Source of the DNA: Puniceibacterium antarcticum | GTDB taxonomy: Bacteria > Pseudomonadota > Alphaproteobacteria > Rhodobacterales > Rhodobacteraceae | Direction of reading: 5' to 3' | Assembly (NCBI RefSeq): GCF_002760615.1 | Contig: NZ_AWWI01000180.1 | Location: 1-60,300 of the forward strand | DNA: 60,300 nt | In this document: positions 1 through 9,149 of the stretch, piece after piece | Layout of the letters: every line of letters begins with the position of its first letter | How positions within the stretch are numbered: the stretch's first letter is position 1 | Position numbers and translations under genes: made by a program | Notes under the pieces: model-generated | Told to the model about the DNA's origin: nothing | Seen by the model: only the letters and a program-made list of their open reading frames with translations | The model's database searches: none

Positions 1-115
1 TGTGCAGCTCGACAGGGAGTGATCGAGGGCACAGCTGCCGCATGGCGCGACCGTCGCGCGGCGGCCTGTCCATGTCCGGCGTCGGGGTCCCGGGCGCTCG
101 CCGCCGGGTGGCGCG

Positions 116-349
116 TCAGGCCGAGGCTTCGTCGAGTGCCCGCCGCATGTGCAGCAGGCTGTCGCTGATCCTGTCCGGTGTTGATTTCCGCCAGAAATTG
201 ACCCAGTTTTCCGAAATGTCGCGACCCATCATCTGCCGGTAGTTTTGTCTACTCTTCAGTAGATTACCATGTCTCAGAGTGGTCAGCGCCAAATGGAAAA
301 ATGGGTCAATTCGATCAGTAAATCTACAATGTCGCGCTGTTGGCACCAT
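116..349 (-). pseudogene. possible 3' remnant of an unidentified gene
   Basis: A 77-codon minus-strand frame whose last 40 or so residues (from MMGRDISENW to the end) look like a natural charged C-terminus, ending in RRALDEASA. The N-terminal part lacks a plausible start context. No family recognised. It may equally be a chance frame. Confidence 0.25.
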
Positions 350-531
350 CGCTTTTTATAGACTCTACTTCCAGCAAACCGGCAGCCTCTCGATAACATT
401 TTGCATCACTGGAAGTTCGGTTTCCTCGGCATAGACCCGGTCATTCGTATCTGTAGCTTCTTGCCCAACGATATTGAGGCGAACCAGCCGCGGCACGTCG
501 TGCATTTCGCGGATCGTTTTGTTTTCAAAGT

Positions 532-639
532 GGGCACTTCGAGGATCAGGTGCTGTCGCTTGTTTCCGAGAGGGACGTCGTGCCATCACTTGAGAACATG
601 CGGGCCAAGCTCCTCGACCGGCTGGATGGCTTAACTTAA
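532..639 (+). pseudogene. possible 3' remnant of an unidentified gene
   Basis: In frame from 532 to the TAA at 637-639 there are 35 codons giving a helix-like charged peptide ending ENMRAKLLDRLDGLT, with amino-acid use typical of real proteins. No start codon with a ribosome site lies upstream in frame, so if real it is only the tail of a broken gene. Family unknown. Confidence 0.25.
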
Positions 640-1426
640 TGACAGTCCAGAGTCCTTGGGGGATGCGGGGGACGTTTGCCTATAACGGGGCTCACGTGCT
701 GTTCATGAATCGCGCGCGGTCGGCGTCGACTAGGTCCTGCTTGCAGGCGCAATTAGACATCTGAGAACCACTCTCACCAGATTTCGTCATAAGTTGGGAC
801 TTGCCCACTGAGTGCTTCACCAAGGTCACCCAAAATTTCCCCCCGTACCACTTTCTCGAAAGTGGCTGCTTCGCTCGAATTTGCTAGGCCCTTTTTGAGG
901 GCTGGAACACTGAATCCTTCTCCCCGCAGCCGCTTTGCCGTTAGCGCAATTTCACGCGCGTTTGAAAGCTTCACCGTCGGCTAATCACCGATCTCCAACC
1001 AGGTTTTGGTGCGAAGATAAAAGGCTTTGGCGCCAGATGGCCATCTTCGACTCCTTTCGCGCCCGCCCGCATGGGCGCAGGGGAACGAAGGCGTCATCGA
1101 AAATGATATGCAAGTCAGATAGTTACCAGTCCTCTTGTGGGTTTTGCCTGTTCGGTCGGGCTCAGAGGAGGTTCGACCGAAGTACCGTTCCCTCCGCCAA
1201 AACCCCGTCAATCCGCTGTTATATTGAGCTGTCTGGTGTGTTTTTTTCCGCAGGTTGGTTGCAAGCGGACAGGCTGTTGCCATTAGCCTCCTGGCTTTGC
1301 TGCGCTTTCCGTTAGAGGACGCCGCGGCGTTGGCTTCAGGATGGCGTATCGGCGAAGAGCGCCTTTTTTCGGGGGATGACCCGGCTGTCGCGACCTTTGG
1401 CTGCGATGCGGGTGGCGTGCGGCCCG

Positions 1427-1933
1427 TCAGCGACCAGTGATCCCCTCTGTCGCCTGCGGTGGGACAGGCTGTGTCACTAGATAGCTTTTGCGCTTTTCAT
1501 AAAAGGCATTGCCACCCGCCACGAGCACATAGTGCATGTTGTCATAGGGAAATCTGTAACCGGCCTGATGGAAAAACTGCGCCCCGCCGGCAAGGGGGTG
1601 GCGTTCACCCCGCAGGACCGCGCGCGCGGCTTCCTGCACCCTGGGTAGGGCGCTTGAACTCATTTTGCTTGACAGGATGCCCTTTGCGAACTGGCCTTTT
1701 TGCCCGACAACGCCACAGACGCTATCGGGGAACTGGTTTGAGTTGACCCGGTTCATCACCACACTGCCGACGGCGATCATGCCATCCCGGCTGGAACGGT
1801 TGGATTCAAAATACATGGCGCGTTCCATGCACTCCAGTTCGCTGTGGCGGCCCGACATCGAACAGCCTGTCAGGATCAGCGCCATTGCCGCGATGCAGGC
1901 GGCGGTCTGGAGCTTTGATTTCGCAACTCTCAC
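1427..1933 (-). CDS. cell wall hydrolase, SleB family lipoprotein
   Basis: Predicted 168-residue peptidoglycan hydrolase of the SleB/cell wall hydrolase 2 family. The chosen start is a GTG at 1933 because it follows an AAGGAT ribosome site by a good spacing and opens a lipoprotein signal: a basic N-terminus, a hydrophobic stretch, and the lipobox LTGC with the acceptor Cys at residue 24. The mature part carries the family core: the ERAMYFES segment with the presumed catalytic Glu, then the VGSVVMNRV segment and the FHQAGYRFPYD segment. A longer frame from 2029 exists but would bury the signal peptide. In Rhodobacterales such proteins are envelope remodelling enzymes; the substrate bond is not determined here. 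It lies downstream of, and on the same strand as, the phytochelatin-synthase-like gene. Confidence 0.85.
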   Translation of the reverse strand: MRVAKSKLQTAACIAAMALILTGCSMSGRHSELECMERAMYFESNRSSRDGMIAVGSVVMNRVNSNQFPDSVCGVVGQKGQFAKGILSSKMSSSALPRVQEAARAVLRGERHPLAGGAQFFHQAGYRFPYDNMHYVLVAGGNAFYEKRKSYLVTQPVPPQATEGITGR

Positions 1934-2072
1934 TGTTGATCCTTTCGTGCGGTGTGGACGGCGCAGGTGCCCCCAAGGGATTCTTAGCAGGAGCGGGTGC
2001 GCAGTCTCAACACCTTCGGCGCAGAACATGGCGTGCTAGGCATCTCTGCGATGTCCCGCCGCGTCCCGTCGC

Positions 2073-2837
2073 TCAATTCAGGATGTGCACAAGTCCGCCG
2101 GTTTGCCCTTCCAGCACGCCATGTTCTGCGCCGGTGGGTTTGAGCATCGCCTGCAACAGCACGGAGGTCGGGGTCCAGTAAGGGGTGTACCATTCCTGAT
2201 CCACCTCAAGGATCAGCACCTTGTCCGACGCGGCGTCATAGGCCCCGATGACCGAGACATGCGGGCCGTCCCAGTCGCCGGTGACAACGCCTTGGTTGAA
2301 ATAGAGCAGCAGCGCATCCCCGGCCGAGGCCTCGTTGGTTGTCAGAAGGGCGCGCACGCTGTCCAGCGTGGCAGCGTCGTCATTGGCAGGCTTGAGGGTT
2401 TCGGTGTGGTAGCCACTCATTTCCGTGGCCTTCAAAGCCTCGTCAGTGAACTGTACGAGCTGGTCGAAGGTCACGCCGTCGCCGCCTTCGGTGGAGAGGC
2501 TGGCCCAATCGGCGTCGCCCACCAGATCCAGCATCTGCTGTTGGGTGGTGACGGTGTCCAGGGCATTGGCAGGAAGGCCGCGCAGGCCGTTCAGCGCCCC
2601 TGTGACAGCGGCAATCGAACAGGCGGAGGTTGTGACCTGTGGTTTGACGAAAGCCGCGAAAGCCCAGTAATCGGGCGCGGCTGCCGTGGTGAGATAGGTG
2701 TGATCGGCGGTGATGGGCACCGCATTGGGGCCGAGCTTGGGGGTCGGCGCGTCGCTTGGGCTGTCGGCGGCGGCCAGTGTGCCGGAGGCGAGGAAAAGGC
2801 CCAGCAGAGTGGGAACAAAGCGGTTGGTGCGCATCAT
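2073..2837 (-). CDS. phytochelatin synthase-like protein, exported
   Basis: 254 residues. The first 24 or so form a signal peptide (MRTNRF, hydrophobic core, then LAAADSP). The rest matches the papain-fold phytochelatin synthase family: the nucleophile Cys73 in TSACSIAAV, His193 in GPHVSVIGAYD and Asp213 in LILEVDQEWY reproduce the Cys-His-Asp triad with family-like spacing. It corresponds to the N-terminal catalytic domain only, as in other bacterial members, which mostly hydrolyse glutathione to gamma-Glu-Cys rather than polymerise it. Export to the periplasm would separate it from cytoplasmic glutathione, so the true substrate is open. Start: ATG at 2837 or the adjacent ATG at 2834; AGGACA lies upstream. 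No metal transporter or regulator sits beside it, though CorA follows divergently. Confidence 0.85.
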   Translation of the reverse strand: MMRTNRFVPTLLGLFLASGTLAAADSPSDAPTPKLGPNAVPITADHTYLTTAAAPDYWAFAAFVKPQVTTSACSIAAVTGALNGLRGLPANALDTVTTQQQMLDLVGDADWASLSTEGGDGVTFDQLVQFTDEALKATEMSGYHTETLKPANDDAATLDSVRALLTTNEASAGDALLLYFNQGVVTGDWDGPHVSVIGAYDAASDKVLILEVDQEWYTPYWTPTSVLLQAMLKPTGAEHGVLEGQTGGLVHILN

Positions 2838-3214
2838 TTTCGCGAGTGTCCTGAAATATGGAGTGACGCCTGATGCTATCAGCGCGCGGGGCCCGGTCAA
2901 TTCGCAAATGCACGGCGCTGCCCCGCGCGGGAAAAGGCGGATCTGTTGCGGTGCTTCTGACGCTTGCGCCTTTCGCGGCGGGATCACGCTGGGGAACCCT
3001 GTTTCACACCCGTTTGTGCAAAGAAAGCTATGGCCAAGACACAAACCGCAGGTATGAGTCGGCGCGAGCTGGCCTCGTGAGGGGTCGTTGAACGGAGCCG
3101 GGGCGGATCCTGTCCTGCGACAGGGGCTTTCCGGTTTGGTATCATTTAACGCGACCGCACACTGCCCTGAGCGGCATCAGGTCACGGGGTGCGGAGCGAG
3201 AAAAGGAGGCGCCG

Positions 3215-4186
3215 ATGATCACCGGATATGTGAATGACTCTGGCCGGTTGCGGCAAGTCGAGGGGCTGGGCGAGGAGTATGACGGCGTGGTCTGGATCGA
3301 TCTGATGAATCCGAGCCATGCCGAAGAGGACGATCTTGAAAAACGGCTTGGGGTTGATATTCCGACCAAGGACGAAATGGAGGAGATCGAGATTTCCTCG
3401 AGGCTGTATTACGAAAACGGCGCGTCCTTCATGACGGCGATCCTGCCGTCACGGGCCGATGGCGACGATCCCGAGATGGCGCCGGTGTCCTTTGTGCTGG
3501 CGGGCAGCCGGCTGATCACCGTGCGGTATCATGAACCGCGCGCCTTTCAGACCTTTCCGATCCGCGCGGAAAAGGCGCCGATGGGCTGCGATACAGGGGA
3601 AGGTGTGCTTGTCGCGCTGCTGGAGGCGATCGTGGATCGGCTGGCCGATATCCTGGAACGTGCCGGGGGCGAAATTGATGCCATTTCGCGCAACATCTTT
3701 CAGCACAAGGGCGCGAAACCCAGCAAGAGCCGGGACTTCCAGCAGGTGCTGCAATCCATCGGGCATAAGGGGGATCTGATTTCCAACATCCGCGACAGCC
3801 TGGTGACGATGGAGCGGTTGATCGGCTTTCTGGGGCAGGGTGCCATGCAGCGCAAAAGCGACAAGGTGATCCGGGAACGGATCAAGACGCTGTCGCGCGA
3901 TGTGCGCTCTCTGGCTGATCACGACAGTTTTCTGTCGCAGAAGATCACCTTTCTGCTGGATGCGACGTTGGGCATGATCAACATCGAACAGAATGCCATC
4001 ATCAAGATCTTTTCGGTGGCCGCCGTGGTGTTTCTGCCGCCGACGCTGGTGGCGTCGATCTATGGCATGAACTTTGTCCATATGCCCGAGCTGAACTGGC
4101 CGCTGGGCTATCCCTTTGCGCTTGGCCTGATGGTGCTGTCCGCGATCCTGCCCTATCTGTTCTTCAAGCGGCGCGGCTGGCTTTAG
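3215..4186 (+). CDS. corA: CorA family divalent cation transporter
   Basis: 323-residue inner-membrane magnesium/cobalt-type channel. A long cytoplasmic N-terminal domain is followed by two C-terminal membrane helices; the diagnostic GMN motif (YGMNF) is at residues 284-286, between the helices, and the protein ends with basic residues (FKRRGWL) as usual. A near-perfect AGGAGG precedes the ATG. It converges with trkH, the two stop codons being only 5 bases apart, so any terminator must lie inside the coding ends. Whether it carries Mg, Co or Zn cannot be told from sequence. Confidence 0.93.
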   Translation: MITGYVNDSGRLRQVEGLGEEYDGVVWIDLMNPSHAEEDDLEKRLGVDIPTKDEMEEIEISSRLYYENGASFMTAILPSRADGDDPEMAPVSFVLAGSRLITVRYHEPRAFQTFPIRAEKAPMGCDTGEGVLVALLEAIVDRLADILERAGGEIDAISRNIFQHKGAKPSKSRDFQQVLQSIGHKGDLISNIRDSLVTMERLIGFLGQGAMQRKSDKVIRERIKTLSRDVRSLADHDSFLSQKITFLLDATLGMINIEQNAIIKIFSVAAVVFLPPTLVASIYGMNFVHMPELNWPLGYPFALGLMVLSAILPYLFFKRRGWL

Positions 4187-4191
4187 GGGGC

Positions 4192-5610
4192 TCAGCGGAC
4201 TTCGCGCCAGAAGGCCGAGGTCAGCAGGACGTAGACGGTCAGCATTTCAAGCCGCCCCACATACATTCCGAAGGCGAGCAGCCATTTGGGGCCGTCCTGC
4301 AACGAGGTGAAGGTGCCGGCCGGGCCGATGATGGCGCCGACGCCCGGGCCGACATTGGCCACCGCCGTAAGCGATCCGCTGATTGAGGTTGCCAGATCCA
4401 GCCCGTACAGCCCGAGGGCAAAGGCGATGATGCTGACCGTGGCTGCATAGAACACGAAAAACGCGATGACGCCGTTGATGACATCTGGGCTGACGGCGCG
4501 GCCCTCGTATCTGACGGTCGTGACGGCGTGGGGGGAATGAGTCAGCCGGATCTGGGCGCGCACGCTGCGGATCAGAACGATCCAGCGCATGGCTTTTGCG
4601 CCCCCGGCGGTTGAACCCGTGCAGCCGCCCACCGCCGTCAGCGCAAAGAAGGCACAGGCGGCAAAGGGGCCCCATGTGGTGTAATCGGTGGTCGCATAGC
4701 CGGTTGTCGTGACCACGGAGACGACGTTGAAGGCCACCAGACGCAGGGTTTCCAGCACCGGCGTGTGCCCCGTGACAACGCGCCAGGCGGTCAGCAACAG
4801 GATCACCACCACAAAGAACAGCAACAGCGCGTTCACTTGTTCATTCTTGAAGCTGCGTCGTTTAAGCCCCCGGATGTACCAGGCAAAGGGCAGCGCGCCG
4901 GAGATCATGAAGACAGTCCCGGCCCATTGCAGGAATGGGTTTTCGAAATGGCCAAAGGAAGAATCCGAGGTCGAATAGCCGCCCGAGGACACGGTGGTGA
5001 AGGCGTGAACGATCGCCTCGAAAAACGTCATGCCGCCGGCCCGATAGGCGGCGGCGCAGAGCGAGGTCAGCGACAGGTAAACCCAGAAGGTGGCGCCGGC
5101 AAAACGCGTCGCACTGGCCATCTCCTTGTCGCCGCGTTCAGAGCTTTCGGCGCGGAACAGCTGCATGCCACCGACGCGCAGGATGGGCAGCAGGGCAATC
5201 CCGGCGACGATGAAGCCAAGCCCACCCATCCATTGCAGCAGGGCCCGCCAGATCAGGATCCCGGGGGCTGTGGTGTCCAGTCCGGTCATGACGGTTGATC
5301 CGGTTGTGGTGATCCCGGACATTGCTTCAAAAAACGCATCCGTGGGGGTCATCTGCCAGAGCCAAAGGGGCAGCGCGCCGGCGGTCGCGCCAGTGATCCA
5401 GATGCTCGCCGTCAGCAGGAAGACGTGCAGCCTGCGAAAATCCGAGACATTGTGAGAGACGCAGATCGAGACAAGACCGCCACACAGGGTCGTCAGCAGC
5501 GCGGCTTCGAGGAAGTATTGGCGCGTTTCGGGAAAAATTGCCGCGACCAGCGCCATGAGCGCGCCCATGGCCATCAGAAGGACAGCATTGGCGTAGACGA
5601 TGAAATTCAA
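4192..5610 (-). CDS. trkH: TrkH family potassium uptake protein
   Basis: 472-residue polytopic membrane subunit of the Trk/Ktr potassium uptake system. It has repeated pore loops with the selectivity-type glycines (TTTGSTVMTGLD, TTTGYATTDY, CTGSTAGGAKA, ANVGPGVG). It needs a cytoplasmic TrkA/KtrA-type regulatory partner, which is not in the window. The start is unclear: there is no ATG or GTG before the first helix, and the best candidate is TTG at 5610, giving LNFIVYANAV. That TTG overlaps the TGA of a short upstream frame (TTGA), which suggests translational coupling. A longer frame reaching 5865 is open but reads as non-coding. Confidence 0.9.
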   Translation of the reverse strand: MNFIVYANAVLLMAMGALMALVAAIFPETRQYFLEAALLTTLCGGLVSICVSHNVSDFRRLHVFLLTASIWITGATAGALPLWLWQMTPTDAFFEAMSGITTTGSTVMTGLDTTAPGILIWRALLQWMGGLGFIVAGIALLPILRVGGMQLFRAESSERGDKEMASATRFAGATFWVYLSLTSLCAAAYRAGGMTFFEAIVHAFTTVSSGGYSTSDSSFGHFENPFLQWAGTVFMISGALPFAWYIRGLKRRSFKNEQVNALLLFFVVVILLLTAWRVVTGHTPVLETLRLVAFNVVSVVTTTGYATTDYTTWGPFAACAFFALTAVGGCTGSTAGGAKAMRWIVLIRSVRAQIRLTHSPHAVTTVRYEGRAVSPDVINGVIAFFVFYAATVSIIAFALGLYGLDLATSISGSLTAVANVGPGVGAIIGPAGTFTSLQDGPKWLLAFGMYVGRLEMLTVYVLLTSAFWREVR

Positions 5611-5663
5611 AGCAGGCGCAGACCGGCAAGGGCCGCAAGTTTGGCGGGATCGATATCTTGCAT
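5607..5663 (-). CDS. putative leader peptide coupled to trkH
   Basis: An 18-codon frame, MQDIDPAKLAALAGLRLL, starts with ATG at 5663 after a CAGGTT ribosome-site candidate. Its TGA overlaps the presumed TTG start of trkH by two bases. This arrangement would explain how a weak TTG start is used. It could instead be the real N-terminus of TrkH if a -1 frameshift or a sequencing error occurs at the CTTTGA junction, since the joined peptide reads naturally into the first helix. Function is inferred only. Confidence 0.35.
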   Translation of the reverse strand: MQDIDPAKLAALAGLRLL

Positions 5664-5913
5664 CTGCAAACCTGAATCTGTTCTGGCCTGTACAAAATCC
5701 CCTAAACTGCGCCGAATGACAACAGATGCCGTGGGGTGTGCGTTTTTCCGGGCGCTCTTGCGATATCGCCAACACGGTTTGGGGTGGGTTGCGTCCGCAA
5801 GGGGTGCGGGAGTGGGGTGTGGCGAACCAGAACTGGCGCGGGGATGTCCCGCCGGTTGCAGGCACATTGTGGCGAGACAGTCTGTCGCTGCATGTTTTTC
5901 GGGCTAAGTGAGA

Positions 5914-5987
5914 TGGAGCGGGTAACGAGAATCGAACTCGTAACTAAAGCTTGGGAAGCTGCCGTGATACCTTTTCACCATACCCGC
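5914..5987 (-). tRNA. tRNA-Gly (CCC)
   Basis: 74 bases on the minus strand including an encoded CCA end. The acceptor stem GCGGGTA/TACCCGC pairs perfectly, the T loop is TTCGATT, and the discriminator is T as in glycine tRNAs. The anticodon loop TTCCCAA gives anticodon CCC; reading it as TCC would leave a pyrimidine at position 37, so CCC is preferred. The anticodon stem has one mismatch (28-42). Confidence 0.95.
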
Positions 5988-6131
5988 GCTCACTGAGCGA
6001 CCCATTACGCTGGCACCGCTTTGGCGTCAAGTCTCTCTTGCGGCACACGCAAAGGTGAGCGGTTCGTGTTAGGCAGAGAGCGGTTTGCGGCCATCTATTG
6101 GGGGACGGATCAGAAACAGAAAGGCCCCAGA

Positions 6132-7118
6132 ATGATTATGACCCGCCGGACGTTTGCCCTGACGGGCGCTGCCACCCTTGCCGCGCCTGCGGTGCTGGCG
6201 CAATCCGCCCCGGACTATCTGCAGCAGGCTGAGCGTCTGGATCAGTTGCACGCGCTGGTGGTGCGGCAGGGCGGTGCCGATCTGGTCGCAGAGGCGTTTC
6301 GCGGCCCTGGGCTGACGCGCGTTGCCAATGTCAAATCGGTGTCCAAAACGCTGGTGGCGTCGCTGACCGGCATTGCCATTGATCGTGGGCACCTGAGCGG
6401 CGTGGACCAGCGGGTTCTGCCGCTGCTGGGCCGTGCGCCCAGCAATGATGCACGCGACGATCTGACCGTCGGGGATCTGTTGTCCATGCGCGCCGGTCTC
6501 GCGAGCACCTCTGGCGGGAGTTATGGCACCTGGGTGTCTAGCCGCGACTGGGTCGATTTTGCGCTGGCGCAAGAAAGGGTGTCAGAGCCTGGGGGCAGGT
6601 TCATCTATTCCACCGGCGGCTGGCATGTGCTGGGCGCGGCGCTGGCGCGGGCCTCTGGTCTGTCGCTGCATGAGATGGCGCAGGACTGGCTGGGTGCGCC
6701 GCTGGGTGTCGATTTCGCGCCCTGGGTGCGTGATCCGCAGGGGCGCTATCTGGGGGGAAATGAAATGGCGCTCAGCCCGCAGGGACTGGCCCGGATCGGA
6801 GAGATGGTGTTGGACAATGGCCGCGCCGGAGATCGGCAGGTGGTGCCGCAGAGCTGGATCGAGACGTCCTGGGAGGCCCGCGGGCGGTCGCCGTTTTCCG
6901 GGGATGACTATGGCTATGGCTGGTTCCTGACGCAGATAGATGGGCGGCAGGCGGCCTATGGGCGCGGCTATGGCGGTCAGATCCTGGCGGTTGTGCCCTC
7001 TGTGGATCTGACGATCGCGATCACGTCGGATCCGACCTTGCCCGCGCGGTCGGGTGGCTATTTCGGTGACTTGCGCGGGCTTATGGAGCAGATCGTGACG
7101 CAGGTGGGGCGGGCCTAG
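6132..7118 (+). CDS. Tat-exported serine hydrolase, beta-lactamase family
   Basis: 328-residue protein of the class C beta-lactamase/CubicO fold. It opens with a twin-arginine signal (TRRTFAL, then a hydrophobic run ending AVLAQ), so it should leave as a folded protein through TatABC, whose genes lie at 56287-57929. The catalytic SxxK is SVSK, Ser69 and Lys72; the second-motif tyrosine is in FIYSTGG, with Ser/Thr where beta-lactamases have Asn. These features suit esterases or peptidases of the family rather than a resistance enzyme. The start was taken at ATG 6132 (6138 also possible), after AAGG. Its TAG overlaps the stop of the convergent pseudogene. Confidence 0.88.
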   Translation: MIMTRRTFALTGAATLAAPAVLAQSAPDYLQQAERLDQLHALVVRQGGADLVAEAFRGPGLTRVANVKSVSKTLVASLTGIAIDRGHLSGVDQRVLPLLGRAPSNDARDDLTVGDLLSMRAGLASTSGGSYGTWVSSRDWVDFALAQERVSEPGGRFIYSTGGWHVLGAALARASGLSLHEMAQDWLGAPLGVDFAPWVRDPQGRYLGGNEMALSPQGLARIGEMVLDNGRAGDRQVVPQSWIETSWEARGRSPFSGDDYGYGWFLTQIDGRQAAYGRGYGGQILAVVPSVDLTIAITSDPTLPARSGGYFGDLRGLMEQIVTQVGRA

Positions 7119-8354
7119 CGCCGCCGCCGTCTGCGCCCCTCGCGGTCGCCGCCGGTGTTAACGGCGACATCGGGCGAGGTTGCGATCTTGGCCAGTTCGT
7201 CAAAGGGATCGGTATTGTGCGGGATCGCGCTGGCGGCGAAAAAAAGTTCCTTAACACGCGGCTCTATCGCTGTTTCGACCTTGGTGATCTGGTGCACGAC
7301 ACGTCCAATTCCGGCGCGTGCGGCAAGGCTGCAAAGCGCGATGCGCGCGCCGGTGCCTGCGGCATTGCCGGCAGATGTCACCTTGTCGAGTGGCACATCG
7401 GGAATCATGCCAAGGATGACCGCGTGTTTGGCTGAGATATGCGCACCGAATGCGCCGACGAGCGCGACGCGGTCCACAGTATCGACGCCCATTTCATCCA
7501 TCAAGAGGCGCGCCCCGGCATAAAGCGCTGATTTGGCGAGATGAATGGCGCGGATGTCACGCTGGATGACGGTGATCAGCGCGCCGCCGGGAGCATGCAA
7601 GCGCGCGGGTGGTGTTGCCCAGCAGCAGCTCGGCATTGGTGCCTACATCGCCGATCAGAACGAGGTCTTCGGATTTTCCCGGTTCTTCGGACAGGGCGGC
7701 ATATAGAAATGGGAGGAGGGCGGCAGGGAGGTTAGGCCGAGTTCCACCGGGTCGATGCCCAGCAGAAGGTGGCGCATGATCGGGTTGCAGCCAAAGATTG
7801 TTTCAAGGATCAGAGAGGGGTTGATATGCGCCTCTTTGGCGACATCGACGGTGAGCGTGCCAATCGCCTCGCGTACTTTACTGGTCATTTCGCGGTCGCT
7901 GCCGGAGTTCATCATTGCGCAGGACAGGCGGCTCATCAGATCCTCGCCAAAGCGGATCTGGGGATTCATGATGCCAGCCGAGGCGATGACGGCACGGGGC
8001 TCAAGGTCAGTGAGGTGGACGGTGATGGTGATCGATCCAAGATTGATGGCAAGGCCGCAGAGGGCGGAGTCGTACAGGCGCGGGCAGATCGCGACCATGC
8101 GCTCTGCCGTCCCATGTGCCTTGTGAAGGGCGATTGTCACGTTCCAGTTGCCCTTGTGCAGCACCTTTTGCAGGCGCGACAGGGTGGCAAGATCGGTCGA
8201 GATGCCGGGATTATTCTACTGTGTTTTCAGGGCTTTGCTGGTGCGATCCAGATCGACGCCCAGTTTTCGCGCGGCGGTCAGGACAGGCGTTGCCTTTGGG
8301 AAAACGGCCGTGTTTGCCCGAGGGCGTGAACACGACAAGGGGGTCGGTGGTCAT
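7115..8354 (-). pseudogene. decayed RACo-like corrinoid activator (2Fe-2S plus ASKHA, DUF4445)
   Basis: Pieces of one gene for a ferredoxin-ASKHA protein of the RACo family, which reductively reactivates corrinoid proteins of methyltransferase systems. In order on the minus strand: the N-terminus MTTDPLVVFTPSGKHGRF from 8354; a one-base insertion shifting the frame near 8290; the segment [15 protein letters not shown], after which the cysteine-rich 2Fe-2S loop is deleted; RTSKALKTQ; a nonsense TAG at 8216-8218 where the family has Trp; an ASKHA piece 8215 to about 7690; a frame change into AALSEEPGKSEDLVLIGDVG; a second large deletion after ALAC near 7590; then the intact C-terminus (IRAIHLAKSALYAG to the Arg-rich tail). 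The gene is about 1.24 kb, against roughly 2 kb for the family. It cannot make a working protein. Confidence 0.88.
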
Positions 8355-8437
8355 GTGCGGGTCCTGAGTTTTCCTGTTTGCGGCAAGATAGGCGTTGTGG
8401 GGGGCGTTGAAAGGCGGCAACCGGCCGTTCCACAGGC

Positions 8438-9121
8438 TCAGTTGGTCCAGGGCAGGATGCCGGGGCCGAAGATCCAGACGATCAGCGGCACGGGCGCGGT
8501 GCCGAGCACGAAGGTCAGCAGGGTTGGGACGGGGGCAAAGATCCGGCTGAGCCCGGCGGTCATGGCCAGCCCGCCACCGCCGCCCAGAACAACGTTCCCC
8601 GGCAGGTTCATCAGCAGGGCCAGCGCCAGATAACGCCAGTCGCGCAGGATCCGGGCGAGCCAGTCCGGTGCCTGCTGGCACAGATAGCGCAGGCGCAGAT
8701 CGGGTGGTTCGCCGCTGAAGCGGGTGATCCGCTCTGCCGGGCGGGTCAGGTGCAGATCGCGCAATGCGCCGATGATCCAGGGCGTGGGCAGCGCGCGGCC
8801 CAGCACCCAGGCGAGGCATAGGCCCGCCACCGTCGCGGCCCAGACAAAGGGCGCGGCATCAGCGCCCCGCATGGCCAGCAGGGCAAGGCCGATTTCCACC
8901 CCCGGCATGAAGGGCAGCGCGATGAGCAGCGCGTAGATCACAAGCAACAGACCCAACGTAGCCATGCCTGCCGCGCCGGTTTCCATGCGCAGCCAGTCAA
9001 GCGCCGTCACCGCCACCCAGACAAGCGCACCGATCAGCGCAAGACGCGCCATGGTGCGCAGCATCGCCGCAAGGGGAAGGACAACGCTCATCCGCAAGTG
9101 TCGCAGAGAGCGGTGAAGCAT
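8438..9121 (-). CDS. inner-membrane protein, possibly VTT/DedA-like
   Basis: 227 residues with about five hydrophobic segments. The motif ALPFMPGVEIGLALL near residue 75 and the glycine-rich GNVVLGGGGGLAMTAG near residue 185 resemble the paired re-entrant loops of VTT/TVP38-type membrane proteins, but the match is only partial and I do not assign a substrate. Either ATG at 9121 or ATG at 9091 (MSVVLPLAA) could start it; neither has a strong ribosome site. It stands alone between the pseudogene and the CoA transferase, all on the minus strand. Confidence 0.65.
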   Translation of the reverse strand: MLHRSLRHLRMSVVLPLAAMLRTMARLALIGALVWVAVTALDWLRMETGAAGMATLGLLLVIYALLIALPFMPGVEIGLALLAMRGADAAPFVWAATVAGLCLAWVLGRALPTPWIIGALRDLHLTRPAERITRFSGEPPDLRLRYLCQQAPDWLARILRDWRYLALALLMNLPGNVVLGGGGGLAMTAGLSRIFAPVPTLLTFVLGTAPVPLIVWIFGPGILPWTN

Positions 9122-9149
9122 TGGTTAAGGGGCGGAGCGGGGCATCGGG

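Larger units (their letters stand above)
1..1426. other. gene-poor stretch with coding remnants
   Basis: No intact gene is convincing here, in contrast to the tight packing of the rest of the window. Several short open frames read like pieces of real proteins rather than chance frames: minus strand 116-349, plus strand 532-639, minus strand 774-974 (GTG start) and plus strand 1255-1440. None has a recognisable family, and none has both a good ribosome site and a complete-looking product. A strong Shine-Dalgarno (AAAGGAG) precedes an ATG near 1041 on the minus strand, but that frame stops after about 19 codons. Base composition is more AT rich than the flanking genes. I infer an eroded accessory segment. 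Confidence 0.5.

Noticed and set aside
6132-7118. Reading the serine hydrolase as an antibiotic-resistance beta-lactamase
   Set aside because: It has SVSK but lacks the usual Tyr-x-Asn second motif, and no resistance context is present.
8211-8819. 202-codon minus-strand frame
   Set aside because: Mostly an out-of-frame reading of the membrane-protein gene; only its last 47 codons matter, as the broken N-terminus of the RACo pseudogene.
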